Positions 18,984 to 26,603 of a stretch of 64,000 bases of DNA are shown here, one piece after another. A program made the position numbers and the translations under genes. The stretch covers positions 124,001 to 188,000 of the forward strand of contig NZ_BPQV01000007.1 in assembly GCF_022179465.1 (NCBI RefSeq). The letters run 5' to 3'. The notes below the pieces were generated by a model. The model was not told the origin of the DNA, made no database searches, and saw only the letters and a program-made list of their open reading frames with translations. Source of the DNA: Methylobacterium organophilum. Lineage in GTDB: Bacteria; Pseudomonadota; Alphaproteobacteria; Rhizobiales; Beijerinckiaceae. Within the stretch, counting starts at the first letter, position 1, and every line of letters begins with the position of its first letter.

Positions 18984-20744
18984 TCATGTCCGGGCACGCC
19001 GCCCCTCCGCGATGACGCGGCCGAGGACGCGGGCGAGCTGCTCGACGGAATAGGGCTTGTGCAGCAACTCGAAGCCGTGCGTGCCGTCCCGGGCCAGCAC
19101 GTGGCTGTAACCGCTGGTCAGGACGATGGGCAGGGACGGCAGCCGGCCGCGGATCTCGTTGGCGAGATCGACCCCGTCCCGGCCGGGCATGACCACGTCC
19201 GAGAAGACCACGTCGAAGCGGAAGGGGATCTTCTCCAGTTCGTCGAGGGCGGCCTCGGCATCGCGGACCCAGATCGTCGCGTAGCCGAGCTCCTGGAGCG
19301 TGTGCGTCGCGAAGCTGCCGACCTCCGCATTGTCCTCGACCACCAGCACGCAGATGCCACGGCCGTCGACGGGAATCTGGGACGGATCCTCCTCGGGCCT
19401 CGACGGGACGTCCGGTGTCTCGGCACGCGGCAGGTAGAGCGTGAAGGTCGTGCCGCGTCCCACCTCGCTCTGCACCAGCACCTCGCCGCCCGATTGCTTG
19501 GCGAAGCCGAAGACCTGGCTCAGCCCGAGGCCCGTGCCCTGGCCGATCCCCTTGGTCGTGAAGAACGGCTCGAAGATCCGCTCCAGGATGGCGGGCGGGA
19601 TGCCGGAGCCGGTGTCGCCGATTTCCACGGCCACGAAAGTACCCGGCACCGCCGCCTGGCTCAGCGTCGCCGGGATTCCGTCCATCGAGCGCACCGAGAT
19701 CGCCAGTTCGCCCTCGCCATCCATGGCGTCGCGGGCGTTGACGGCGATGTTGACGATGGCGGTGTCGAACTGGCTCGGATCGGCATGGATGCAGCAGGGC
19801 CGTTCGGGCAGCCGGGTCACCACGCGGATCCGCGCCCCGGTGAGGGTGGCGACCATGTCGCCGATCGCGGCGACGCTCGCCCCGGCGTCGAAGGTCTCCG
19901 GCTTGAGCGCCTGCCGGCGGGCGAAGGCGAGGAGCTGGCCCGTCAGCTTCGCCGCGCGGTCGACCGTGTCGGAGATCGCCTGGACGTAGCGGCTCCTGCG
20001 CTCCTCCGGCAGATCCCGCCGCTTCAGGAGGTCGGTCGAGGACTTGATGACCGTCAGGAGGTTGTTGAAGTCGTGGGCCACGCCGCCGGTCAGCTGCCCC
20101 ACCGCCTCCAGCTTCTGGGATTGGCGCAGGGCGTCCTCGATCCGCTCCCGCTCCGAGATCTCGGCCCGCAGGCGCGCATTGGCCTCGGCGAGCTCGTACA
20201 TGCGGCTGCGCTCCTCGCTCAGATCGGTGAGAACGCCGCAGATCAGGGTGCCCTCCCCGTCCCGCTCCAGCCGGTTGAGCGAGAGGTAGACCGGCCGCAG
20301 CGCGCCCGCGCCGTTATGAAGCGCGATCTCGCCGCGAACCGGGGCGCGCACCGCCTCCGCGAGCAGGCTGGCGAGCGCCGCTTCGTGGCCGGGCTCGACG
20401 AAGGCGCGCAACGACCGGCCGATCAGGGTCTCCTGACGGAGGCCGAGGATCTCGGCGAAGCGCCGGTTGCAGTAGAGAACCGTGGCATCCGCGTTGAGGG
20501 TGAAGGCCCCCTCCTGAATCTGCTCGATCAGCACGCGGTAGGGCCGGTCGGCATTCTCCAGGGTGTAGACCAGCTGCTCGCCGCCGGCGCCTTCCACCAC
20601 GACGGCGTCGAAATCGCCGCGCCGGATCGCTGCCAGAGTCTCCTCGCTCTCCTCGAGGCGGCCCTCCAGCTCGCGGATACGAGCCCGATAGGCGGCCGGA
20701 TCCGGCCCGTCCGGCGGGATGAGGGTCTCAGCGCTCATCGGCAT
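18984..20744 (-). CDS. PAS hybrid histidine kinase linked to the kai operon
   Basis: A 586-residue cytoplasmic kinase: N-terminal coiled coil, PAS domain (about 65-175), HisKA with His224 ([13 protein letters not shown]), HATPase (about 290-440) and C-terminal receiver with Asp516 (VFSDVVMPG). It starts at ATG 20744 or 20738, both inside the end of the preceding kaiB, so it is translationally coupled to the kai genes. It is the natural output partner of the KaiC/KaiB proteins, analogous to clock-output kinases of cyanobacteria (role inferred from operon structure). Confidence 0.85.
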   Translation of the reverse strand: MPMSAETLIPPDGPDPAAYRARIRELEGRLEESEETLAAIRRGDFDAVVVEGAGGEQLVYTLENADRPYRVLIEQIQEGAFTLNADATVLYCNRRFAEILGLRQETLIGRSLRAFVEPGHEAALASLLAEAVRAPVRGEIALHNGAGALRPVYLSLNRLERDGEGTLICGVLTDLSEERSRMYELAEANARLRAEISERERIEDALRQSQKLEAVGQLTGGVAHDFNNLLTVIKSSTDLLKRRDLPEERRSRYVQAISDTVDRAAKLTGQLLAFARRQALKPETFDAGASVAAIGDMVATLTGARIRVVTRLPERPCCIHADPSQFDTAIVNIAVNARDAMDGEGELAISVRSMDGIPATLSQAAVPGTFVAVEIGDTGSGIPPAILERIFEPFFTTKGIGQGTGLGLSQVFGFAKQSGGEVLVQSEVGRGTTFTLYLPRAETPDVPSRPEEDPSQIPVDGRGICVLVVEDNAEVGSFATHTLQELGYATIWVRDAEAALDELEKIPFRFDVVFSDVVMPGRDGVDLANEIRGRLPSLPIVLTSGYSHVLARDGTHGFELLHKPYSVEQLARVLGRVIAEGRRART

Positions 20745-21057
20745 CGTCCGTCGGCGAAGCGTCGAGACCGAGCCCCTTCAGGATGCGCTGCACGTCGGAG
20801 AGGTCGCCGGCGATACGCCGCACGGGCCCCGGGCGGATCCGCACCAGGGTCGGCGCGGCCAGGACGCGATCCGCCTCGGCCAGTTGCTGCTGCTGGTAGA
20901 TATCGACGATCTCCAGGTCGTAGGCGCCGGTCAGCCGCGCGTCGCAGGCCTGGCGGACCGCCTCGATCACCTGCTGCGACCGCAGCGAGGTGCCGGCGAT
21001 GAACAGGCGCAGGAGGTAGCGGCCCCCGGTCTCGGTGGACGGGGCTGGGGTGCTCAA
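20728..21057 (-). CDS. kaiB: KaiB-family protein (second copy)
   Basis: A 109-residue KaiB-fold protein (thioredoxin-like): [13 protein letters not shown] near the start, a helix with [13 protein letters not shown], then [26 protein letters not shown] without the first L, ending in the family's RRIAGDLSD segment. It overlaps the upstream kaiB by 4 nt and the downstream kinase by 17 nt. KaiB proteins bind KaiC and switch fold in the cyanobacterial clock; here they probably act in a proto-circadian or stress timer. It differs considerably from the neighbouring copy, so the two are likely specialised. Confidence 0.9.
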   Translation of the reverse strand: MSTPAPSTETGGRYLLRLFIAGTSLRSQQVIEAVRQACDARLTGAYDLEIVDIYQQQQLAEADRVLAAPTLVRIRPGPVRRIAGDLSDVQRILKGLGLDASPTDDADER

Positions 21058-21395
21058 GGCAGGTCCGCCTTCGGCCGGATGTCCAGGCCAACGAGCACCT
21101 TCTCCGTGTTGGACAGATCGCCGATGATGCGCTTCAGCGGCGAGGGCAGGCGGCGCACGAGCGTAGGGATCGCGAGGATCTGATCCCCGGCGGCGAGTTG
21201 GGGAGTCTTCATCAGGTCGATGACCTCGATGTCGTAGCGGCCGGCCAGATGCTCCTCGCAGAACCGTTTCAGGTTCGACATGGCAGCGAGCGACTTGGCG
21301 GTCTGTCCGGCAACGTACAGGCGCAGGTGATAGTGCCCCGGATCGAGATCCGCCTCGGACACGGCGTCGTTCACGTCGGGCATCTCGTCACTCAT
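21054..21395 (-). CDS. kaiB: KaiB-family protein (first copy)
   Basis: A 113-residue KaiB-fold protein with an acidic N-terminal extension, then [17 protein letters not shown], a helix, [17 protein letters not shown] and [20 protein letters not shown]. It overlaps kaiC by 4 nt (ATGA) and the second kaiB by 4 nt. The KaiC-binding surface is expected to be conserved, but this cannot be tested here. Confidence 0.9.
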   Translation of the reverse strand: MSDEMPDVNDAVSEADLDPGHYHLRLYVAGQTAKSLAAMSNLKRFCEEHLAGRYDIEVIDLMKTPQLAAGDQILAIPTLVRRLPSPLKRIIGDLSNTEKVLVGLDIRPKADLP

Positions 21396-23119
21396 CGGGC
21401 CGCACTCCGTCGCGCGCGCATGTCGCGACGCTCTGTCTCGAGTTGCACCTCGCGGGTCTCGCTCTCGGCGCGCAGGAGGCTTTCCTCTTCCTCCGCGGCC
21501 GCCAGCCCCGCATGAAGCTCGGCGATCTGGCGCTCGATGGATTGGCGGCGCCGCACCAAGTCCCGCTGCCGGCGCTCGTTCTCCTGCTGGCGCCGGAGAT
21601 CGGCGGCCCGCTCCTCGGCCTCCCGGGCCGCGCGGGCGGTGCCGGTGAGGACGCCGGCCGGGCCGATATAGGCGTCGACCAGCTGCACGCCTTCTCCGGA
21701 CATCAGGAACTCGCGGACCTGATGCGAGTGGCTCATGCCGCGCGACTTGATGACATAGAGGGTCCGCGTGCGCTCGCCGTTCGCCTCGACGTTGAGCAGC
21801 TTCACCCAGGAATCCATCAGGGATGAAACGCCCAAATCGTCGGTCTGGTCCATGCCCCCGTCGTCGCGCAGGCTCGTGAACACCGCCGTGATGCCGCGGC
21901 TCTTGAGCAGATCGACCATGCGCAGGATGGTCGCCTGCATCTCGTTCAGCGGCCCGCGCAGGGCCGAGAGCGGATCGATCGCGACGAGGCTCGGCTGGAA
22001 GCGGTCGATGTCGCGGTGCATGCGCGCGAGATGCATCTCGAGGCCGAACAGGGCCGGCCGTGCCGCCTCGAAACGCAGGAGACCCGCCTCGACGTGCCGC
22101 TTCAGGTCGAGGCCGATCGAACGGGCGTTCCGGCAGATCTGCGCGCCGCTCTCCTCGAAGACGAAGGACATGCAGCGCTCGCCCCGACGGCAGGCCGCAT
22201 CAACGATGCTGGCGCTGATCGTGGTCTTGCCGGTGCCGGCCTCGCCCGAGATCAGGATGCTCGACCCGCGATAGAACCCGCCGGGCTCCAGCATCTGGTC
22301 GAGGCCGGCGATGCCCGTCGAGACGATGCCGCCGGGGGGCGTGTAGTTGAGATCCGCCGAGGTGACCGGCAGGACGCTGATCCCCTCCGCGTCGATCAGG
22401 AACGGGTACTCGTTCGTGCCGTGGGCGGAGCCGCGATACTTCACCACCCGCAGGCGGCGCGTGGTGATCTGCTCCTCGACGCGGTTGTCGAGGAGCACCA
22501 CGCAATCCGAGACGTATTCCTCGAGACCCTGGCGGGTCAGCGCGCCGTCGCCGCGCTCGCCCGTGATGATGGCGGTCAGGCCGCGATCCTTGATCCAGCC
22601 GAACAGCCGGCGCAGCTCGGAGCGCAGGATGGTCTCGTTGCCGAAGCCGGAGAACAGGGTCTCGATGGTGTCGAGGACCACGCGCTTGGCCTTGACCGAG
22701 TCGACGGCGAAGCCGAGGCGGATGAAGAGGCCGTCGAGGTCGTATTCCCCGGTCTCCTCGATCTCGCTGCGCTCGACACGGACATGGTCGATGGCGAGCC
22801 TGCCCTCCGCGACCAGGCCGTCGAGGTCGTAACCGAGGGAGGCGACGTTGGCGGCGAGGTCCTCCGCCCGCTCCTCGAAGCTCACGAACACCCCCGGCTC
22901 GTCGAACTGCGTGGCGCCGTTGACGAGGAAAGTCGTCGCGAACAGCGTCTTGCCGCATCCGGCCGCGCCGCAGATCAGGGTCGGCCGCCCCGCCGGCAGG
23001 CCGCCGAAGGTGATCTCGTCGAAGCCGGCGATGCCGGTCTTCACCTTCCGCAACGGGGGGAGCAGATCAGGTTCGCGTGCCACGATGGATGTCTCTGCGG
23101 TCACTGGCCCCTCGAACAT
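21392..23119 (-). CDS. kaiC: KaiC-family circadian/stress ATPase
   Basis: A 575-residue double-RecA-domain ATPase. The CI domain has a Walker A at 51-58 (GAAGCGKT) and the catalytic Glu pair 82-83; the CII domain has a Walker A at 292-299 (GEAGTGKT) and Glu pair 322-323. The position of the cyanobacterial phosphorylation pair (Ser-Thr) is Ser432-Ser433 here (GVSSLMDS). A charged coiled coil (about 505-575) extends the C terminus. There is no kaiA nearby, as usual outside cyanobacteria. ATG 23119 is used; GTG 23104 has a better GAGGGG site and may be the true start. In Methylobacterium, KaiC proteins have been linked to temperature-dependent UV resistance. Confidence 0.92.
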   Translation of the reverse strand: MFEGPVTAETSIVAREPDLLPPLRKVKTGIAGFDEITFGGLPAGRPTLICGAAGCGKTLFATTFLVNGATQFDEPGVFVSFEERAEDLAANVASLGYDLDGLVAEGRLAIDHVRVERSEIEETGEYDLDGLFIRLGFAVDSVKAKRVVLDTIETLFSGFGNETILRSELRRLFGWIKDRGLTAIITGERGDGALTRQGLEEYVSDCVVLLDNRVEEQITTRRLRVVKYRGSAHGTNEYPFLIDAEGISVLPVTSADLNYTPPGGIVSTGIAGLDQMLEPGGFYRGSSILISGEAGTGKTTISASIVDAACRRGERCMSFVFEESGAQICRNARSIGLDLKRHVEAGLLRFEAARPALFGLEMHLARMHRDIDRFQPSLVAIDPLSALRGPLNEMQATILRMVDLLKSRGITAVFTSLRDDGGMDQTDDLGVSSLMDSWVKLLNVEANGERTRTLYVIKSRGMSHSHQVREFLMSGEGVQLVDAYIGPAGVLTGTARAAREAEERAADLRRQQENERRQRDLVRRRQSIERQIAELHAGLAAAEEEESLLRAESETREVQLETERRDMRARRSAAR

Positions 23120-23423
23120 AGCGCGGCGGTCCGATCCGGCGCGGCAGCACGGGCCGGCTTCGCTGCAGCCGGTGAAGGAGCGGCTTTCCGGGACGGGGTT
23201 CGTGTCGGGTCGCAGCGATGGCGTCGGCAGGCGCCTTCGAGGCTTCTTCCGCCGAGTCCGCCCCGCGATTCAACTAAGAATTGCAAAAACCGTGAGGAAT
23301 ACAATACGGGCGCGATCGCGACGGGCCTCCTCGATGGCGTCCGGGGATCTCGCCGTGCTGCTCTCGGGACCGAAGCTGGCTTCGGGCGCTCTCCTCACGA
23401 CGTGGCGGGCGCGGCGGCGGCGC
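23120..23423. other. 304-bp gap upstream of kaiC
   Basis: No supported gene. It should hold the minus-strand promoter of the kai operon and the 3' end of the ada transcript. I looked for an EcfG-type (GGAAC/CGTT) stress promoter and for -35/-10 boxes and found no convincing match. An AT-rich patch lies at about 23268-23315, which stands out in this GC-rich context. Confidence 0.4.
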
Positions 23424-24518
23424 TCATCGCGCCACCCCTTCCCGGGCCAGGAGGTCGCGCTTGCGCTCGACGCCCCAGCGGTAGCCGGAGAGGGCGCCGT
23501 CCGAGCGCACCACCCGGTGACAGGGGATCGCCACGGCCAGCGTGTTGGCGCCGCAGGCCATCGCCACCGCCCGCACCGCCGCGGGCTCGCCGATGGCGCG
23601 GGCGATCTCCGCATAGGTCGCGGTCCGGCCCACGGGGATCGCGCGCAGGGCCGCCCAGACCCGCTGCTGGAAGGCGGTGCCGCCGATGTCGAGGGGGAGG
23701 TCGAGCCCCCGGCCCGGCGCCTCGACGAAGCCGATCACCTCCGCCACCCAGCGCTCGAAATCCGCATCCCCGCCGGTCAACTCCGCCTTCGGGAAGCGGT
23801 CCTGCAGGTCGCGGACCAGGGCGTCGGGATCGTCGCCGAGCAGGATCGCGCAGAGGCCCTTCTCCGTGGCCGCGACCAGAATGGCGCCGAGGGCGCAGGC
23901 GCCCACCGCGAAGCGGATGCGCGCGCCGAGGCCGCCCTTGCGGTAGGCGGTGGGGCTCATGCCGAGCCGCTCGGAGGCCTCGGCATAGAACCGGCTTGGC
24001 GCGTTGTAGCCGGCCTCGTAGACGGCCTGCGTCACGGAACCGGCCACCTGCAGGCTCTCGGCGACCCGGCTTGCCAGGCGCGCCCGCGCATAGGCTTTCG
24101 GCGTGATGCCGGTGACGGCACGGAACACCCGGTGGAAGTGGAAGGAGCTGAGGCCCGCAGCCTTGGCGAGGACGTCGAGGGACGGCATCGTCTCCGCCGC
24201 ATCGATCAGGCGGCAGGCGCGGGCCACGGCCTCGGTCTGGCGCTCGGTCAGGGAAGCCTCGTTCGGCCGGCAGCGCCGGCAGGGGCGGAAGCCCGCCGCC
24301 TCGGCCGCCGCGCAGCTCGCGTGGAAGGCGACGTTCTCGCGCCGGGCCGGACGCGAGGGGCAGCTCGGGCGGCAATACACGCCCGTGGTGCGGACGGAAT
24401 AGACGAAGCGCCCATCGGCGGCCGGATCGCGGGCGGCGAGCGCCGCCCAGCGTGCCGCGTCCTCGGCCGGCAGCGCGAGGGCGATCGTCGGCTCAGTCTT
24501 CGGTTCGGCGATCCGCAT
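23424..24518 (-). CDS. ada: Ada: bifunctional alkylation sensor and O6-methylguanine methyltransferase
   Basis: A 364-residue three-part Ada protein. The N-terminal zinc domain has Cys49, Cys53, Cys80 and Cys83, the first being the phosphotriester methyl acceptor; the middle is an AraC-type helix-turn-helix (about 95-200: FHRVFRAVTG, EAGYNAPSRFY), and the C-terminal methyltransferase has acceptor Cys333 in IPCHRVV. It takes methyl groups from DNA irreversibly and, once methylated, activates its own regulon. AAGGAGG lies 9 nt before ATG 24518. It lies 41 nt downstream of alkA in the same direction, an adaptive-response pair. Confidence 0.95.
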   Translation of the reverse strand: MRIAEPKTEPTIALALPAEDAARWAALAARDPAADGRFVYSVRTTGVYCRPSCPSRPARRENVAFHASCAAAEAAGFRPCRRCRPNEASLTERQTEAVARACRLIDAAETMPSLDVLAKAAGLSSFHFHRVFRAVTGITPKAYARARLASRVAESLQVAGSVTQAVYEAGYNAPSRFYAEASERLGMSPTAYRKGGLGARIRFAVGACALGAILVAATEKGLCAILLGDDPDALVRDLQDRFPKAELTGGDADFERWVAEVIGFVEAPGRGLDLPLDIGGTAFQQRVWAALRAIPVGRTATYAEIARAIGEPAAVRAVAMACGANTLAVAIPCHRVVRSDGALSGYRWGVERKRDLLAREGVAR

Positions 24519-24559
24519 GGGGGAACCTCCTTCGCGGCGGGGCGCCCCGCGGCGCCCGC

Positions 24560-25543
24560 TCATGGGGCCACCTTTGCGCCCGCGCCACCCGGCCCGCATC
24601 CCGCGGCTTGCTCCGCAATCCGCTTCGTCGCGGCCTTCCCCGGATCGGCCGCGAGGCGGGCCGCATCATGCGCCCAGAGATGCAGGACCGCATAGGCGCG
24701 CCACGGACTCCAGGCGGCCGAGCGCGCCTCCAGGGCCTTGGCGCTCGGGCGCCCGGCCGCATCCTCCAGCGCCCGCAGCAGGCCGAGATCGCCGGTGGGA
24801 AGGGCATCCGCCGCCCGCAGCGCCCGCATGGCGATGTACTGCGCCGTCCAGTCGCCGATGCCGCGCAGGGCCTTGAGGCGGGCAACGGACGCGGCGAGGC
24901 CCTGGCCCGGGGCGAACAGATCCGGCTCGGCGATCACGGCGGCCGCGAGCGCCCGGATCGCGGCGCCGCGGGCGCGGGGCATGTTGAGGGCGAGCGCGAT
25001 ATCGGCCTCGACCAGGGCCTCGGGCGACGGAAACACATGGCTCAGCCCGGCTCCCCGCGCCGGTGCCTCGGGGGCGAGGGGTTGGCCGAAGGCCGCGACC
25101 AGCTTGCCGGCGAGCCGGGTGGCGGCGGCCACCGAGACCTGCTGGCCGAGGACGGCGCGCACGGCGAGCTCGAACCCGTCCCAGGCCCCCGGCACGCGGA
25201 TTCCCGGCCGGGCCGCGACGAGGCCGGCCATGAAGGGATCGGCGGACAGGGCCGCGCCGATGGCAGCCGGATCGGCGGCGAGATCGAAGACCCGCGCGAT
25301 TCGCGCCGCTGCCTCGGGCATCGCCTCCGGCCGGTCGAGGGAGAGGAGGACGGACGCGTCCTCTCCGCGGACGACCTGGAGGAGCCCAGGCCGGCCGCCG
25401 AGGGCGATTGTGCGGGCGTAGCGGCCCGGGCCGGCCGCCTCGACGCCGGGAATGGCGCGGGCGGCGAGATAGGCATGCACGCCCTCCCAATCGTAGGGCG
25501 GCGTGAAGGGGATGCGCAGCGTCGAAGCCGGGGATCGTTCCAT
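24560..25543 (-). CDS. alkA: AlkA-type DNA-3-methyladenine glycosylase II
   Basis: A 327-residue glycosylase with the AlkA N-terminal beta domain (from LRIPFTPPYDWEG) and the helix-hairpin-helix fold: QQVSVAAATRLAGKLV, LKALRGIGDWTAQYIAMRAL and the catalytic Asp in PTGDLGLLRAL. It excises alkylated bases such as 3-methyladenine and 7-methylguanine. It is followed by ada after 41 nt and preceded by the DUF3617 gene at 29 nt, so the three could be cotranscribed. The tail after about residue 300 is Ala/Gly-rich and extends beyond the usual length. Confidence 0.92.
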   Translation of the reverse strand: MERSPASTLRIPFTPPYDWEGVHAYLAARAIPGVEAAGPGRYARTIALGGRPGLLQVVRGEDASVLLSLDRPEAMPEAAARIARVFDLAADPAAIGAALSADPFMAGLVAARPGIRVPGAWDGFELAVRAVLGQQVSVAAATRLAGKLVAAFGQPLAPEAPARGAGLSHVFPSPEALVEADIALALNMPRARGAAIRALAAAVIAEPDLFAPGQGLAASVARLKALRGIGDWTAQYIAMRALRAADALPTGDLGLLRALEDAAGRPSAKALEARSAAWSPWRAYAVLHLWAHDAARLAADPGKAATKRIAEQAAGCGPGGAGAKVAP

Positions 25544-25572
25544 GCCCTGTATCTTGGGCTGCCGGGCCGCGC

Positions 25573-26031
25573 TCACAGCCCCGGGCGCCCGCCGGCCGCG
25601 CAGGCGCCGATGCGGCGGCCGACCTGGATCTCGGTCATGGTCATGGTCTTGCCGCCCATCTGCATGGCGACGCGGCCTTGGACGCTGTCGGGCGCCAGGA
25701 CATAGCGCGCCGTCGCCCGGGCAGCGTTCCGGCCCTCGCAGGCGATGTCGAAGGTCAGCGTGTTTCCCGCGCGGCGCGCCGGCGCCACGGGGCAGCGAGC
25801 GAGGGGGTTGTTGTCGCTCAGCACCGCGAAGCCGGGGTTTTCCGCGCCCGCCTGCCCATCGAGGCAGAGCCGGGCGGTCCTCCGGGCGGTTCGGTCGTCC
25901 AGGGCGGGCAGCTCCAGCGTCACCGCGATCTCGTAGAGGCCGCTGTCCAGCGTCCCCGGCTCGCCGAACGCGGACCCGGCCAGCATCACGGCGAGGCCGC
26001 CGCCGAGCCCGATCGAACCTGCCCGCGCCAT
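25573..26031 (-). CDS. Exported DUF3617-like protein
   Basis: A 152-residue protein with a signal peptide (about 1-23, cleavage near AFG) and a domain resembling DUF3617: an initial G.YEIAVTLELP strand, three conserved Cys (CLDG, ARCPV, IACEG) and a MGGKTMTMTEIQVGRRIGAC ending. Function unknown; periplasmic. It sits between the molybdenum hydroxylase FeS gene (74 nt upstream) and alkA (29 nt downstream). The start is the only Met after the upstream gene. Confidence 0.6.
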   Translation of the reverse strand: MARAGSIGLGGGLAVMLAGSAFGEPGTLDSGLYEIAVTLELPALDDRTARRTARLCLDGQAGAENPGFAVLSDNNPLARCPVAPARRAGNTLTFDIACEGRNAARATARYVLAPDSVQGRVAMQMGGKTMTMTEIQVGRRIGACAAGGRPGL

Positions 26032-26105
26032 GGCCAGCCCTCCCGCTTCTCCGCACGGGAGCACGGCCGAAGCGCAGGCGCGATCCGTTTCTTGCTCCCG
26101 AATCC

Positions 26106-26603
26106 TCAGGCCGGCGCGGGCGCCTCGGCAGCCTGTGCGGTGCGCCACCGCTCCTGCACGGCGCGGGCACCGCGCAGGATCGAGGCGTAGCCGGTGCAGC
26201 GGCAGAGATGGCCTGCGAGCGCCGCACGGAGCGCCGCCTCGTCGGCCTCCGGATCGCGCCGGAGCAGCGCCACCAGGGCGATGGTGAAGCCCGGGGCGCA
26301 ATAGCCGCACTGGAAGGCGTTCTCCGCGACGAGCGCGGCCCGCACCATCTCGGCCTCCGGCAGGGCGTCGAGCCCCTCGGCGGTCACCACCTCGGCGCCG
26401 TCGAGCCGGTAGGCCGGCACCAGGCAGGCATTGGCCGGCGCGCCGTCGACGAGGACGAGGCAGGCGCCGCAGCGCCCGATGCCGCAGCCGGGCTTGGCGG
26501 CGGTGAGCCTGTGATCCTCGCGCAGGATGTCGAGGAGGCGCTGATCGGGCGGCCCGGCGAGCGCCTGCTCGCGACCGTTCAGGCGAAAGCACGGCGTGGT
26601 CAT
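26106..26603 (-). CDS. 2Fe-2S subunit of a xanthine-dehydrogenase-family molybdenum hydroxylase
   Basis: A 165-residue electron-transfer subunit with two [2Fe-2S] clusters: the plant-ferredoxin type (Cys40, Cys45, Cys48, Cys60) and the helical type (Cys99, Cys102, Cys134, Cys136; FQCGYCAPGF and HLCRCTGY). It passes electrons from the Mo centre to FAD. ATG 26603 overlaps the stop of the FAD-Mo gene by 4 nt, so the two are made together. It is the last clear member of the long minus-strand catabolic operon that begins at 38168. Confidence 0.95.
   Translation of the reverse strand: MTTPCFRLNGREQALAGPPDQRLLDILREDHRLTAAKPGCGIGRCGACLVLVDGAPANACLVPAYRLDGAEVVTAEGLDALPEAEMVRAALVAENAFQCGYCAPGFTIALVALLRRDPEADEAALRAALAGHLCRCTGYASILRGARAVQERWRTAQAAEAPAPA

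Noticed and set aside
15009-21002. Open plus-strand frame of nearly 2000 codons
   Set aside because: It lies wholly opposite two well-supported histidine kinases and kaiB; an artefact of codon bias and high GC.
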